Shown in pieces: positions 1 to 11,928 of a DNA stretch of 64,000 bases. Position numbers and translations under genes: made by a program. The stretch comes from Hyphodiscus hymeniophilus. Its lineage: Eukaryota; Ascomycota; Leotiomycetes; Helotiales; Hyphodiscaceae. The notes beneath the pieces are model-generated. The model was not told the DNA's origin and did not search any database. It saw only the letters and a list, made by a program, of their open reading frames with translations. Where the stretch lies: contig VNKQ01000011.1 of the NCBI GenBank assembly GCA_016508695.1, forward strand, positions 930,001 through 994,000. The letters run 5' to 3'. Positions within the stretch are counted from its first letter, which is position 1. Each line of letters opens with the position of its first letter.

Positions 1-1
1 G

Positions 2-379
2 ATCACCTCGTTGGCGAAGTACTCCGAAACCCGTCAGCCCACTTGGCGCGATTTTGAAGACGAAAAGCCTAGCATCTCCACAGCAGGTATCGAGTCTACA
101 ATTGCGTTCGAAGACCCCTCGTCCATACTATTCCTTCACGTTCAGGCAGCAGCAGACTACTACACCATGAATAAAACACTTATGGAGCAAGTTCCGCCCG
201 TCTTTGTCGATATCATACTTGATCCATTCGTTTTCAACGTGTTCCCGAGATCTCTGATACCTACAGCTGTCTATATCCTTGTGCTTGCAGTCGGGAGCTG
301 GGTTCTCTCGAAACATATCAGCAGATGGCTAACAGGAATCGCAAACCACAAGACAGACTCGGGAAAGAAGACGCGATGA
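2..379 (+). CDS. 3' end of a membrane-anchored protein (partial)
   Basis: The frame is open from the left edge of the window to a TGA at 377-379, so only the last ~125 codons of a gene beginning outside are present. I do not recognise the family. The fragment starts hydrophilic. Around residues 85-105 of the visible part it has one strong hydrophobic helix (residues LIPTAVYILVLAVGSWVL), followed by a short basic tail ending KKTR. This suggests a single-pass membrane protein with a C-terminal cytosolic tail; the dibasic end could act as an ER-retention signal. That placement is inference. The stretch before the helix (DPFVFNVFPRSL) looks constrained rather than random. Confidence is high that it is coding and low for function. 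Confidence 0.6.
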   Translation: MTSLAKYSETRQPTWRDFEDEKPSISTAGIESTIAFEDPSSILFLHVQAAADYYTMNKTLMEQVPPVFVDIILDPFVFNVFPRSLIPTAVYILVLAVGSWVLSKHISRWLTGIANHKTDSGKKTR

Positions 380-597
380 TCGAAGAGTCGAGCGGAGGCT
401 TGAGTGTACCTCGAGACCGCGCTCTCACCTACCGCCAAATAATCACCGAAATACTCAGCGAGAAGTCGAGACCAACTTCAGATCTATAAGATCTCCATTA
501 GGACTACAAATGCTAAAGCTGCCCGGCGGGTATCCCTCTAACTGGTCCCAAACCCTGCCAACTACGAAAGATCTCGATTTGTCTCAGTGTCGTCATA

Positions 598-2104
598 TTA
601 CCATCTTCCCTGCTGTCCTTGATAGCCAGCTCCAGGATAGCCTCCAGCTTGTCCAGGTGGTGGCCCAGGTGGCTGCTGGCTCTGATACTGATGTCCATGA
701 TGAGGGTGACTTCCCATTGGCACATTAGGTCCCGATCCCGATCCTTGACTTCCATTACCGTACAGTCCGCCAGACATCTCAGTATAATGGCCAGGTTGAG
801 GATTTGGAGGCGAGCCATAACCGCCACCACCATGTTCGTAGCTTGGAGGAGCGGGAAATTGTTGGGATTGCGGTGGAGGATGTCCAGAGCCATAACTTGG
901 CTGATGTTGAATTCCGCCGTAGGGCGGTTGTTGGCCTCCCCCATATGGAGCCTGCTGGCCTGAAGGTACTTGAGAACTATATGATGGCTGTTGAGATGAC
1001 GGCGTGCCACCGTATGGAGGCTGGCTCGAGGGTGCGCCGTACGCAGGTTGTTGTTGGTTTGGAGATTGGCCATATGAATGTTGTGGAGTGCCGTAGGATT
1101 GTGAAGGAGGGTTGTTTTGATTGGCATAAGGGTGCGCAGGAGGCGGATTGTAAGAGGCGTTTCCTGTACCACTCGGTTGGTAGGAAGTGGGGGGAGCAGA
1201 ACCAGTATATCCTCCTTGCTGGCTATTGTGCTGTGAATAACCAAAATTGCTTCCCTGCTACTCGAAATTAGTCCTAGGTCCTGAGGCTAATTTTCAAACA
1301 TACCGATCCAGACGAATGGCCACCAAATATGCCACCCAAACTGCCCATCAAACCACCTCCCTGACTTTGCTGGTACGTATTCTGACCTCCCGTATAGTTT
1401 TGCGGGTTATCATGCTTCTTCCCACCACCCAGTAATTGACCTGCCAAAGCACCCACAATACCAGAAGCGCCACTTCCTCCACTGCTGCTCTGATTATTGT
1501 GACTCGATCCACCGCCCAAGAACTGACTAGCCAATCCTCCAAGCTGGCCCAATCCGCCTTGATTCTGTTTTTTCCCCCCAAGTAGCTGCTGCATCGCGAA
1601 ACTCTGTCCACGCACAGTGTCAGCCTTGCTTCTCTCAACCAATCCAAAACCTCATATCTTGAAAGCATTGTAAGATCAACTTACGCCCAACCCCCTCTCC
1701 CCGTCCTGTGGAATCTGTTCAACTCGCCCATCATTGAACCTCACACTCCTCGTCCCATCCCCATTCTCGATAACCTCACCCCCGATATCTTGCTGTGCAC
1801 CTTGTCCCGGAGTTCCATACGGATGCTCGATGCCTTGTGGCGTGGCCTGCGGCGTGGGACCTGTGGGTGCTGCATGCGTGGGAGTCTCCCATTGCGATGC
1901 GCCGGTGGACAGTTGGACGAAGTAATACTTCTTCGACATGCCGTCCCATTGTGCGATCCAACCTTCGGGAGAGGGGGAGGTGCGAAGGAGGGCCCTTCTT
2001 GGCCTGGTCTACAGATAGGAGGAGAAATTTAGCTTCTTATTGCGATCTGAATAGCAGGAGCGCTGGCTGGAGGTAGGGCTGGCTTACGTTGCTGGACCTG
2101 TCAT
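598..2104 (-). CDS. WW-domain protein with Gly/Gln/Tyr-rich tail
   Basis: Proposed exons on the minus strand are 2088-2104, 1685-2003, 1304-1603 and 598-1257, giving 431 aa. All junctions are GT-AG and in phase. A single WW domain lies near the N-terminus (EGWIAQWDG, then KKYYFVQLSTGASQWETP), with both signature tryptophans and the aromatic pair; WW domains bind proline-rich peptides. The middle is Gly/Ser/Gln-rich with repeats of the type GGLASQFLGGG and GALAGQLLGGG. The C-terminal ~220 residues are low-complexity Pro/Gln/Gly/Tyr (QPPYGG, QQPSYSS) and end GQQGRW, probably disordered. Such WW/glycine-rich proteins occur across filamentous ascomycetes without a firm role. The first splice is uncertain: the acceptor at 2004 keeps the frame, but the acceptor at 2009 gives a more natural proline-rich lead-in that is one base out of frame with the WW domain. 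Confidence 0.8.
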
Positions 2105-2639
2105 GATGGTTCTGCGAAGGTTCTGTACGGATGTACAGGTTTCAAGGAAAGAGAAATAAAGGTGAGAGAAAGGGAAATAGAGAGATTGTCCGGTGCCAAG
2201 ACAAATGCGCGCCGTGAATCTACCTTATTGCTGAGCTCAAAGCTGAGGCTGTGCTCGTCCCCGCGCTACTCTACGAAATCCACATTGAGGATGGATGAGC
2301 ATCAGCCACGATTTCCAGCTTGGCTATTGCCTCCAGGACCTCTTCATCTTCAGCTGAGCAGGGTAAAGCCCTTGATAAGCGCGAGCTTGCCAAGATGAAG
2401 TTGATCACCAGCTTTACCGAATATCAATATTGACTGTTGCGGTTGACCTATCTGTCAAATGTCCAAATCTCTCAAGTGAGACCCCGCCTCCCACCTAAGA
2501 TGTCGTCATTCACGTAGCAGTTCGGTGTACCGTTGTTGAAGTTACACAACTCCATCAGCATCAACACAAAAAGCGGAAGAACTCCTTATCCGTGTGTTAT
2601 TTCCCTGAGTCTCTCTCAAATCTTCTCCAGATCTTCAAA
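2105..2639. promoter_or_regulatory. Divergent intergenic region, WW gene / GST gene
   Basis: About 535 bp lie between the start codons of two divergently transcribed genes, so it should hold both promoters and 5' leaders. Short open frames here lack splice partners or family resemblance. I see no clear TATA box or known operator. Confidence 0.4.
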
Positions 2640-3658
2640 ATGGGCCAAGACCACCCAGATTCCAAGCTCTTCCCGCGTGCTACTGGCCCAGCAGCCAAGA
2701 TGGTAGCAGAACATGAGAAGGAAGAGTCCTTGAAACTATATTCGGGCTGGGTATTTCGCAATACTCTCTCTCATCTGTTCCAAATGCTGACCCGTTCAGT
2801 TCTGTCCTTTTGTTCAGCGAGTCCTTCTGGTCCTGCTCGAAAAGCAGATTCCCTTCCAATATATAGAAGTAAACCCCTACCACAAGCCTGAATCTCTCCT
2901 GAAGCGTAAAACCCACATTCTCTTTGTTTCTTGGCCTCCCTAAAGATCTTTGTATATCATTCCAACGTCTTTCCTGCGTTTCATTGATAGCTCTTATAAC
3001 CAGCACAGTTCTTCCCTTTTGGACCTGAACATGTTTACACTGATAAAGCTAAAGCCCCCTTCCCTTAGTTAACCCACGCGGTCTTGTTCCAACGCTTGAA
3101 TACAACAACCAGCCTCTTTACGAAAGTACCGTGATCTGCGAGTTCCTCGACGATGCCTACCCCACCACTAAGCGTCTCCTGCCCTCAGATCCATACGAGA
3201 GAGCTCGAACCAGAATTTGGATCGACTTCGTGACTTCCCGCATCATACCTGCCTTTCACCGGTTCTTACAATACCAGCCTCAGTCCGCTCAATCGGAAGA
3301 TGAAGGTCTGGCGAAAGTTCGCGACGATTTCGTGGATAAGCTGAAGCAGTTTACCGAGGAGATGGATCCTGACGGACCTTTCTTTTTGGGCAGGGAGTTG
3401 AGTCTCATTGACATAATCCTTGCACCATGGGGTGTGAGATTGTGGGTATTTGATCACTTTAAGGGGGGTCTTAAGATGCCGGCTGGGAAGGTGGGTGAGA
3501 GGTGGGAGAAATGGTTGAGTGCTGTGCAGGAGACGGAGAGTGTGGTTAGTACGACGAGTGAGAAGGAACATTATTTGCCAATCTATGAGCGGTATGCAAA
3601 AGATACGGCTCAAAGTGAGTTAGCGAAGGCTACCAGGGCTGGGAAAGGTGTTCCATGA
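2640..3658 (+). CDS. Omega-like glutathione S-transferase
   Basis: Exons 2640-2750, 2800-2905 and 3069-3658 join in phase to 268 aa. The N-terminal thioredoxin-like domain follows a short leader and contains SGWFCPFVQR around residues 35-45. The cysteine (about 39) replaces the Tyr/Ser of classical GSTs, as in omega-class enzymes that do glutathione-dependent thiol transfer and dehydroascorbate or S-(phenacyl)glutathione reduction. The glutathione-contact segment follows (NPRGLVPTLEYNN, then YESTVICEFLDD). The helical C-terminal domain comes next, with a WIDF segment and SLIDIILAPWGVRLWVF. Length fits omega-like GSTs (240-280 aa). The start is the ATG of MGQDHPDSK; an upstream in-frame ATG at 2592 is disfavoured because the family begins here. 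The enzyme is probably cytosolic. The second intron is long (163 bp) with a clean TTAG acceptor. Substrate is not inferable. Confidence 0.88.
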
Positions 3659-3903
3659 CACAGGTGATGCTGAATTGTATGAAGAACACTACATAGCGAG
3701 AAATCTAGCTTGACATTCGGTGCCCTTTCAATGATGACACTTCGGTAAAAAATTCACACGATAACTCTATGTGTATATCAACCAAATTCAAATAGCTCCT
3801 TACAAAATCTCTAACTCCATGCTAAGAACATTCCTTAAAATTCAACCCTACTTCCTTATCAATTTTCAACTCTTCTGGTAGAGCTTCAACGCCCCATATC
3901 CCC

Positions 3904-6538
3904 TCACGACAGTTCATACATGCCCTTCTCACCACCATCCGCCAATTGCTGAACCTGAATGACATGTCCCCCCTTAACTGCACTCTCCCAATCCTTCTTC
4001 ATGACCTTACATCTGGCTGTATATTTACAAGGCTTTTTCTCTCCAAAGAAACTCTCATTTGGACAACTCATTCCCCACAATTCTAAGACGAGAAGGTAAA
4101 TGATCAATCCGGTCGTGGTGGCTACTAGTTGCAGCGAATTCAACCAGTGGGCGAGCGGCAGGCAAAAAAGAATTATGCACACGGCGAAGCGGTTCAAGAG
4201 GCGTCTACGTTTGGGGATTCGAATTCGGTGGCCGCTTGCTTCTTTGTGGACGTGGCAGAGGGATATGATGCCTGGATTTATTAGTTTGAATCGCTTAGTT
4301 GTTCGGTTCATTTGGATCTGTCGAGAAAACTAGCTTGAGAGAAGGTGCGAATGCCAACGTACCCATACAACATAGTGCAATACCCAAGCCTACGCAATAG
4401 AACCAACGAAGACCTTGAGGGATATCTCGATCGGACTTCTGGGAGTACGCCTCGGTCAAATCTTCGAGCTTCGTGTCACTGCAATCCGTTGCGAGGACTA
4501 GCTTGGACAGAGATCCGGCTGCGAGGACGAACGACATGATAAACGGGAGGTGTGCAGTTGCCCACAGAAGTGCTATGGCTCGGGTCAGCATAATTCTTTT
4601 TGGAGCATAGATAGAATTGAGATAAAATTACATGATACAACACTTCTTCGAATCGCGTGGGTGTAAAGGTCGGCCCCTGTAGTTTCCATGTCAGCATTAA
4701 TTCAGAGCAAGTAACCCAGCCGAGATTGTGTTGTAACTCGGAAAGATTAGGCTTACCATCCAATTCGAAATAAATCCAGTTGAAGCAAAAGGCTTGCAAT
4801 AATCCAAGAACGGCCTTCCCAAAGAAGGCGTTTAGTCCAAATGACGCCGCGTTCTGATATATGATCGCAACAACCGAGTAGCCAAAAACCAATGTGACGA
4901 AAGCATTCGTTCTCTCGGTTTTATGCTCGATGTTTACCGCTGGATAAAATTCATACAGCTTATCTAATCGCTCTCCTATTTTGGGTGACAACTTTTTGGC
5001 GTAGCGAATGCAAAACACAACATACATTGACCCTGTGAGATCGAGGAAGATCGCGATCCAAATGATGGCAAGACGGTTCGGCATATCGATGTAGATGGAG
5101 CTAATCCATAGAATGCAAGGAATAAAGGCGACTATTGCTTGTGTAATCATCATGGGTCGTACCATTGGGACAACGACTGCGAGGCAAATGGAATATGCTA
5201 CCATGAAAAGACGGGCAGTCATGTAAAATGCTACCAACTGTGCGTAGGTGGAGACGAATGCGTCGAGCATGTTTGTTGTTAGGCCAAGAAGGCAAGCCAT
5301 GATGAACACAACAGATAAGCGCTGGAGAATGTCGTCTGTTTCAAACCAGGATATCAAAACTGTGATGTCGCTCCATATTTTCCTGGAATTGGAGTCAGTG
5401 TTAAAGAAAGGTATGGGAGTGAGGGTGGTAAGTAACTCTCAACTCATCGTAGGGTTTACAAATACAACCTTACGAGCTCGACTCTGACAAAACAAACAGC
5501 AGAATTTGGGACGCGCTTACCAGCTCATAATAAATGTAATCGTAAACCGCAATAGTTCAGATCCAGTTGGATCGTCTGCAGCATGATCCCCATTCAACGC
5601 AAGTATACCAACATAAAGCAAGTCAATAAAAAGCTCGAAACTTTGCACCTCGGTACTTTCAGACGCTCTCCACAAAAGGCCTTTATGAAAATACTGCCGA
5701 ACGGTGGGCTTCTTATAAAGTTTCATGATTCTCCCGTTCCTCTTCTCAGCCTCCCAATCCTTCTTCTCATGGTCTTCATCGTGAGTTCCACTGATGGAAG
5801 AAGCACGGGAGGCGACAGGGCTTGAAGTATCATCGTAAGTCCTCAGATGAGCACTATCAAAGTCAGCCAGTACCCCTTAAACCACGCCCCTCGAGGTGAA
5901 ATCTTTCGAAAGTGGAAGGGGAAATATATTTTAGCGTACCTATACCCATACTTGGAGAAATTCGCATCCAGCGCCACAGCATGGTCGGTCAACATATGTA
6001 GCTCTGATCCCAGCTGATCTAGCTCCGTTCGTACATTCTCAAATTCGTCAAAATCATCCCCATGTTTGAGTCTCAATGCTTCCCGTCTCTCCTCATGATG
6101 ACTCAGCGTCTTTCTCAAAGCCTCAAGGTGCTCTGGGGATCCATTGATCACGACTTTGGAAAGATCAGATATTTGCCAAAATAACCCTTCGAAGATTTCA
6201 AACAAAATACCCCCTAAGAGAATTGCCCCCAAGAAACTTTCTTAGAACTCAATCCGCCTAAGATGTGGTGTAAGAAGGGCTCTGGGGTAACACATACGGT
6301 CAAACGGCTCACTGGGGTCCCTAACCGCAGTCAATCTCTGCCTCAAACTCTCCGCTTCCTCGGGTGACAGTGCAATATGCACTTCCCGTCCGTTGGGCAA
6401 AATGAAATTCCTCAACCTCCGTCCTCGATGATGATGGCCGCTCAGCCTGCTAGTAGGCGTGAGAGTCACGCCGCTGGTATTCGTGGGCGTATTCGTACTC
6501 AGCTTATCTTTCGCTCGCTCACCCAGTGTTGCCGACAT
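3904..6538 (-). CDS. LtrA-domain multi-pass membrane protein
   Basis: Seven minus-strand exons (6298-6538, 5940-6240, 5521-5853, 4757-5382, 4632-4676, 4363-4572, 3904-4271) give 707 aa with every phase consistent. Residues 1-80 are hydrophilic and end in a conserved-looking block (LPNGREVHIALSPEEAES). Residues 80-250 include a charged helical stretch and a Ser-rich linker. From about residue 240 comes the LtrA fold: TEVQSFELFIDLLYVGILA, then 8-10 hydrophobic helices to residue ~640. The last ~70 residues are hydrophilic with several cysteines. LtrA (low temperature requirement A) proteins are widespread in bacteria and fungi and have no proven biochemical activity. An in-frame TAA at 6242-6244 lies inside the 57-bp first intron, so it is not a lesion. 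The start is the ATG of MSATLGERAK; an upstream in-frame extension lacks family resemblance. Confidence 0.85.
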
Positions 6539-7225
6539 GGCGATAGCGATACGTTCGCTCCAAGTTACGTCCGTAAAGGTCTTCCAACGTGGCCATAAAG
6601 TGAGGTTGGTGGACTCTCGTGATGCACAGCGAAAGGGAAAATGCTGAGAGAAGTACAGTACTGCTACTGCTCCGAGGTGCTGTCTCAACGGCGGCGCAGC
6701 CTGACTGTAGTCCATGCGGCTTGCTGACGGATTTTCTGGGCGCCACAGGCGAAGTGAATGAGACGAGTCGCCGGAACAAAAGGTTTCAGAATCGACGAAT
6801 CAGGGCGGACACACTACGATATGCTTAGTAGTCCGGGATTGATTACTGGCTCAATGGCTGGGACTTTAAATTCACTTCATGCAGTTGTGTGTGCAGCAGG
6901 AGTTGCTCTATCGCCGCGGCTTAGGAGCCGGAATAGGTTAGGGGCAAGCCTCGAAGGACAAGATGTACGGATTTGGAAGATCTTTATCGTCGACTTCGAA
7001 ATGGGAATCAGTGGCTGGAAGCGAAGGTAGGCGTATTTTGAGTTGGCATGGCTTTGTATAAACATGGTCCTTAGATACGCCTAAGACCGACGAGCAGAGT
7101 TGGAAAGGGCTCCCCAAAACCAATACAAAACTAATACAATGTACAGCCATGCGCCCATCTGTATTCCTCCATAGCGCAGCCCATCATGCAATATTCTAAC
7201 AATCCCCTGTTCCGTTCCAGAGCCT
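6539..7225. other. Intergenic: upstream of LtrA gene, downstream of VPS1
   Basis: About 690 bp between the 5' end of the LtrA gene and the 3' end of the dynamin gene. It must contain the LtrA-gene promoter and the VPS1 3' UTR. The small open frames on both strands have no recognisable content. Confidence 0.4.
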
Positions 7226-9782
7226 TTATATTCCAACTTCTCCAACGATCTTCGCTGCTTCTCTATAGGTCTTGAGCAACTTCTCGCACTTCTCGCGCTC
7301 CTTCTTGACGGCATCATCCTCGTACAAGAGTTCTTCGAACAGGCTATCTTTGTAGAGCTCGCTGACCAAGCGATTTTGAACGACATCTTTCGAGTGATTG
7401 ACCAAAAGGTGCATGACCGCCTTTGGAACCTGATCTGCTATCGATTCTCGCACGATATTAAAGTAGGAAGATATGAGTGCACGGATGAGATCTGTCTCCA
7501 TTGCCTCTCGGTCTGTAAGCGCCGGCTCGTTATTGTTGCCCTAATTTCTGTTAGCTCTGATCTAACTCACAACGCCTATGCACTCACAAATGGCGAGTTG
7601 TAATCATAGTCCCTCTGTGCTCTTCCCAGCTCATAATCATCTTCCCGTGATTGTTGGGCTGGGGTCCGATGTACACGCTCCTCTTGTCGTCGAATGCTTT
7701 GACTAAAACTAGGTTCCGTGCTTTGACTGACATGCCTTCCCAGTTGCGCTGATGATGTAGCCTGTCCGAAGCCACTTCCACCAGAAGGTAGGCCACCATC
7801 TTTGCCAAAGAAATAATTCAAGAATGAATCTTTAGCGCCCCCAGCAGCTTGGCCATTAAACCTGGGTGGTGACCCTGATCGAATACCATTCATCGTCGAG
7901 GTGATAGTACCGTTTTCACGAATCGCTGGAGACATACTTCTTGTGCCTTTATGCAAATTCTTTCGATGGGCCAGGGTTTCAACCTTTTCGACGCCATTTT
8001 CTTCATCGTCTTCCGGTGTATTAGCACCGTTCGCCCCAAGCTCCTTTTGCCGTCTACGATCGCGTCGTTCTCGCTCTTCTTGCAGAAGTTTCCTCTTCTC
8101 CTTTTCTTGTTTGGCAGATACAACGTTGCCCATTGCAGCAGCTGCACCAAGGAAGTTGGGGTGGTTGGTATTGATGTATGCCCGCTGGATTGAGATGAGG
8201 GATTCAACGTAATTTGAAGCTGGCCCAAGTCGCTCGCGGAGAAGGTCAGAAACAACCTCGATGAGTTTCGCTTGGAGCCGGGGAAACCTAGTCAGTTCTG
8301 TCGATCCACACGTATGGCATATCTTGATAAGCTCTTCGTAGACGAGCTCCACACATCTTTGACTGGGCACTTCCAGGAGCTTGATCTGTGGCTTGACCAA
8401 CAAGTCAAAAGCGAGCTCGGGAACGAATAGACTGGGCCTTGGACCGGTGGAGTTTCGAATCGCTGTTCGGATATCTAGTGCAGAGAGGTTGGTTGTAGGA
8501 TCGATGGTCTCCAGTGAATTCCCAAAAACCGAGTTGAAAATGTAGTAGATTCTAGCACCCCCACAGAGCTCCTTGGTCGAGATTTCAGTTGATGTTCCGT
8601 CTATAGATGATATGAAGGAGGAAGCGAATCTTGTCATGAGCTGCAATACTAGAGAACCTCTATGTTCCTTTCCGCTGAAATGCATGTCTCCATAGCTAGC
8701 AAGCTCTTGCTGCGTTTGACCCATCAATGTGTTCAGGCGCGCTTTAATATCTGGTAATCGTTCGCGGATATGGGCCATCAAAGTTGTGTTCAAGCTCTTA
8801 GCTAAAAATTGGGTACCACATCTGTTGGCCATATTTCGGTATGCTGGGTGATGTTTGAAGAAGTCCGCCTCGGACTTCAGGGCGTCTGCGAGCGGCTTGT
8901 TGCCCTGGATATCCTGTTGCGATCGGTTCACAACGCCAATGAATCCTAATTTTAGCGGGTACACTCTCCCGGAGAGAATGTCCAACGCGTTTGTGCCATG
9001 ATCCATCAGGTCAATTTTTGTGAGAACACCGATTGTCCGGCGTCCCAAAGGATCGACATGGCGGGCAAGTTTCAGAGCCTCTGAGTTCACGATATCGACA
9101 TTGGCGGGCGAGACTGCTAGTATGATGCTGTTTGGTTTGGCGATGTATTCAGAGATGAGATTTCGTGTTTGCTTTTCGATATCGGTCGGTTGATCTCCAA
9201 TTGGAACCTATAGAGCCAGAGATCAGCATCCCGACTTCTAGTACGAGAAGTATGATGTCCATACCTTCGTCAAACCTGGAAGATCCACCAGCGTTAAGCT
9301 CAGAACATGAGGAGAGTAGATTTTGAGGTTTATAGGTTGTCGGTTTATGCCCTTATTGTTTCCCGCAATCCGTGATGTTTCGTTTTCAATCTCGCGCTTG
9401 ACATCTGAGAACTCTGTGAATCTTCTACTAGGGATGTGGTGGAACTCTGCCCATTCTGGTTGTGTTGCTACGCCTGCAGCAGTATGCGGTTCAGGAGCAT
9501 CGTCATCGGTGGGAACATTGATAAGTTGCAAGATCAACGGTCTTCGAGTGACAATACCGCTGCCTCGAGGCAGGAAATCTCGCCCGACGATATTCTCGAG
9601 AACTGAGGATTTGCCAGAGGACTGTGAACCAACGACAACCTAGAGGGGTCAGTACGACCAGCTGTACAAGAGGGTGTCCATACGATTTGAGGAAGATCCA
9701 GGCTGTCATTGCCGATGGTATTGAAAACCAGATCCTGTAGTTTGTTGACTATCCCAAGCAGATCCTCACCAAGGGATGCCAT
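7226..9782 (-). CDS. VPS1: Dynamin-like GTPase Vps1
   Basis: Exons 9684-9782, 9265-9639, 7588-9207 and 7226-7540 give 802 aa. The GTPase domain is complete: P-loop GSQSSGKSS directly after the first intron, switch I threonine in TRRPLILQ, DLPGLTKV (G3) and TKIDLMD (G4). The stalk follows (LPDIKARLNTLM...). Next is a long polar 'insert B' of about 150 residues (about 550-690, Ser/Gly/Arg-rich), then a GTPase effector domain at the C-terminus (ETDLIRALISSYFNIVRESI...). There is no pleckstrin-homology or proline-rich domain, as expected for Vps1 rather than animal dynamin. In fungi Vps1 self-assembles on membranes for peroxisome fission, vacuole fusion/fission, and endosome and endocytic traffic. 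At 802 aa it is longer than the ~700 aa of the yeast protein, the excess being in insert B. Translation starts at MASLGEDLL. Confidence 0.95.
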
Positions 9783-11175
9783 CTTGCAGTGCGAAACGTT
9801 GATGAGCTTGGAGGCTTGAATGTCGAGATGCTGCACTGGAAACGAAGCGAGAGGGTGTCGCGTCGACGAGCTTCGAGAAGGGAAGAAAGGGTTTTCTGCA
9901 GCGATGCGCTGGGGGAATAGTCTGGCGCGTTGGGGACGCTACAAGCTGTTCACAGCAAGTCGTCCAAGATCATGCGGTTTTTTCTATGAGCGATGGTGTC
10001 GTTGGTTGATCCCAGAGCTCACGGGTACTGTATTTACAACAGCCCTTTCCTGCTTTCTGGCCCCAGTACGAAAAAGTTCAGCCACACGGTGGCCTGGATG
10101 CCTGTCAATCCGCGCTTCGACTGCATTGCAATCATAAATATCCCTTGCTTGGGTGAGCGCATCGAAAACATCTCAATTTTTTTATTTTTTATATGATCGG
10201 ACAATCCATTCAACAGATGCTTGCCTTTCACCTCTGGCGCAGACTTATGAAGAATATTCCAGTCATTGTATTTCTCAGGTCCATCTGTTGGCCGAAAAGC
10301 AAGCAGCGCGTGGCACCCAAACTGGGTACTTATTAAGAGGTTTTGGTTAGAAGTCAGATGCTTCACGATCACCTGTGCCGTGAGCTTAAGACTCCGGCGT
10401 TCTCTCAAGGACTTGCAAGAGGCATAATTACTTCCACTTTAGCTGGATAGATAGAGTGCTCCCCCAACCCCTCTCTAGCTGTACGAGGCTATTGGCATTT
10501 TCGGATTATTGGTGCAAGTGACCAATCTTATGGCCCTTCGAGCGATCTACCGCCGGCGTCCTGAATAGCCGACTTCTGAAATTATGTTATCTCTCAGAGT
10601 ACTTGTGGAGTCGTCTTGAGTCTTGACCATGCCAATGGTACCTCTGTTTCTTTGATGTTGCACAGATGCTGTAAAGCTTTCATGTCTTCAAAACATGTTA
10701 CAGAAGAAATCCTGAAAACTGCTAGCCTTGCCTTTCATTTGTCCAGCCCAGGTCTAGTCTGGCTTCATATGTTGATCATTTTAACTCTACTCCACGGGAA
10801 ATAGCGAATGAAATCGAACGGGGCCTTAATTTGTTCAGGTACAGTACACGATGGTGATGGCTGCAAAGAGATCTATTTTTCATTAGACCGTGGTGTGCGT
10901 CGAATTAAAAAGTCCGATCTAATTTTTGAATCAAAGCCTGCTTTCACTTATCCTTCTGCTCATTTCCTCATCCTCAGAAACCGTTTCATGGTCAGGTGAT
11001 ACACATAGTGATTTCTTTGCCTTGCCGGTTAGGCACTAATGACGTCGGGCCTGATGATCTCAATTGGCATGTATGTGCGGAAAAGCAAGAAGGGTGCACT
11101 CGAGAGTCTCTTCTGATCATTTGGTATCAAAGTCCAAGTTCTCACACTTCTAGACAATTAGCTCTTAGATCCAAA
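9783..11175. other. Intergenic region upstream of VPS1 and of the PEBP gene
   Basis: A 1.4-kb stretch between two divergent starts, serving as the promoter of both. The longest frame (10034-10408, minus) has no recognisable domain, no good exon partners and unremarkable composition, so I call no gene. Confidence 0.35.
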
Positions 11176-11928
11176 ATGCGTCTAGAACTCCTCCTTTCGT
11201 GTCTCCTCATTGCGGAAATTCACTTCAGCACTAGTCTCGCAACCCCTGCTGATCTTCAGAAAGTCATTGACACCAAGGGACCATTCGATACTATCAGAGA
11301 TGCGTAAGTAGAACTACTTTCGAAGTCTCACACTAACAGAAACGCAGGCTGAAGAAGGCTGAGATTATAGATGGGATCGTTGATGATTTCGTGCCAAAAT
11401 GCTTCGTCACTCTCTTTTATGAAAAGAAGACAAAGGCATACCCGGTGGTACTAGGGAATGCCTTGAAGCCATCCAAGACCCAAGATAGCCCGTCGTTGAA
11501 GATCTACTGCCCAGATCTCGAGTCGACTTCTGGACTCACCATCATTTTAACCGATCCTGATGCACCTTCGAGAGACAATCCCAAGTGGAGCGAGATGTGT
11601 CACTGGATTGGCATCACGGAAGGATACACCTCTAATGCCACCCTTTCCAAAGTAAGCAAGGAAGTTGTCAAATGTGAGTACTTTTAATGATAATTTGTAA
11701 TCCTGCTGATAATCTACAGACAAAGCTCCTGGACCGCCCGCTAAGACCGACTATCATCGCTATGTCTTTCTTCTTCTTGAGGGAGACAACTCTAACCTTA
11801 CTGCTCCGGAGGATAGGCAGCATTGGGGATTTGGCAAAAAGGATCATGGTGTCAGAGATTGGGCTAAGCAGGAAGGTCTGGAGGTGATTGGAGCGAACTT
11901 CTTCTATGCAAAGAACAAGAAGCAGTGA
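11176..11928 (+). CDS. Secreted PEBP-family (phosphatidylethanolamine-binding-like) protein
   Basis: Exons 11176-11303, 11348-11673 and 11720-11928 give 220 aa. The first ~22 residues (MRLELLLSCLLIAEIHFSTS) form a signal peptide. The mature part has PEBP signatures: LTDPDAPSRDNPKW around residue 118, CHWIG shortly after, and YHRYVFLLLEGDN further on, the ligand-pocket elements of the PEBP/RKIP/TFS1 superfamily. Yeast Tfs1 (a carboxypeptidase Y inhibitor) is cytosolic; many filamentous fungi also carry secreted versions like this one, whose ligands are mostly unknown. Introns are small (44 and 46 bp) with good borders. The gene is isolated, with more than a kilobase of non-coding DNA on both sides, typical of accessory secreted proteins. 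Function beyond the fold is inference. Confidence 0.88.

Noticed and set aside
2680..3006. 108-codon minus-strand frame
   Set aside because: Lies antisense over the GST exons and introns, which have strong family evidence.
6241..6297. In-frame TAA that would split the LtrA gene into two genes
   Set aside because: A 57-bp intron with good GT-AG borders and the right phase removes it; the joined protein is coherent.
10034..10408. 124-codon minus-strand frame upstream of VPS1
   Set aside because: No domain, no splice partners, ordinary composition; probably chance.
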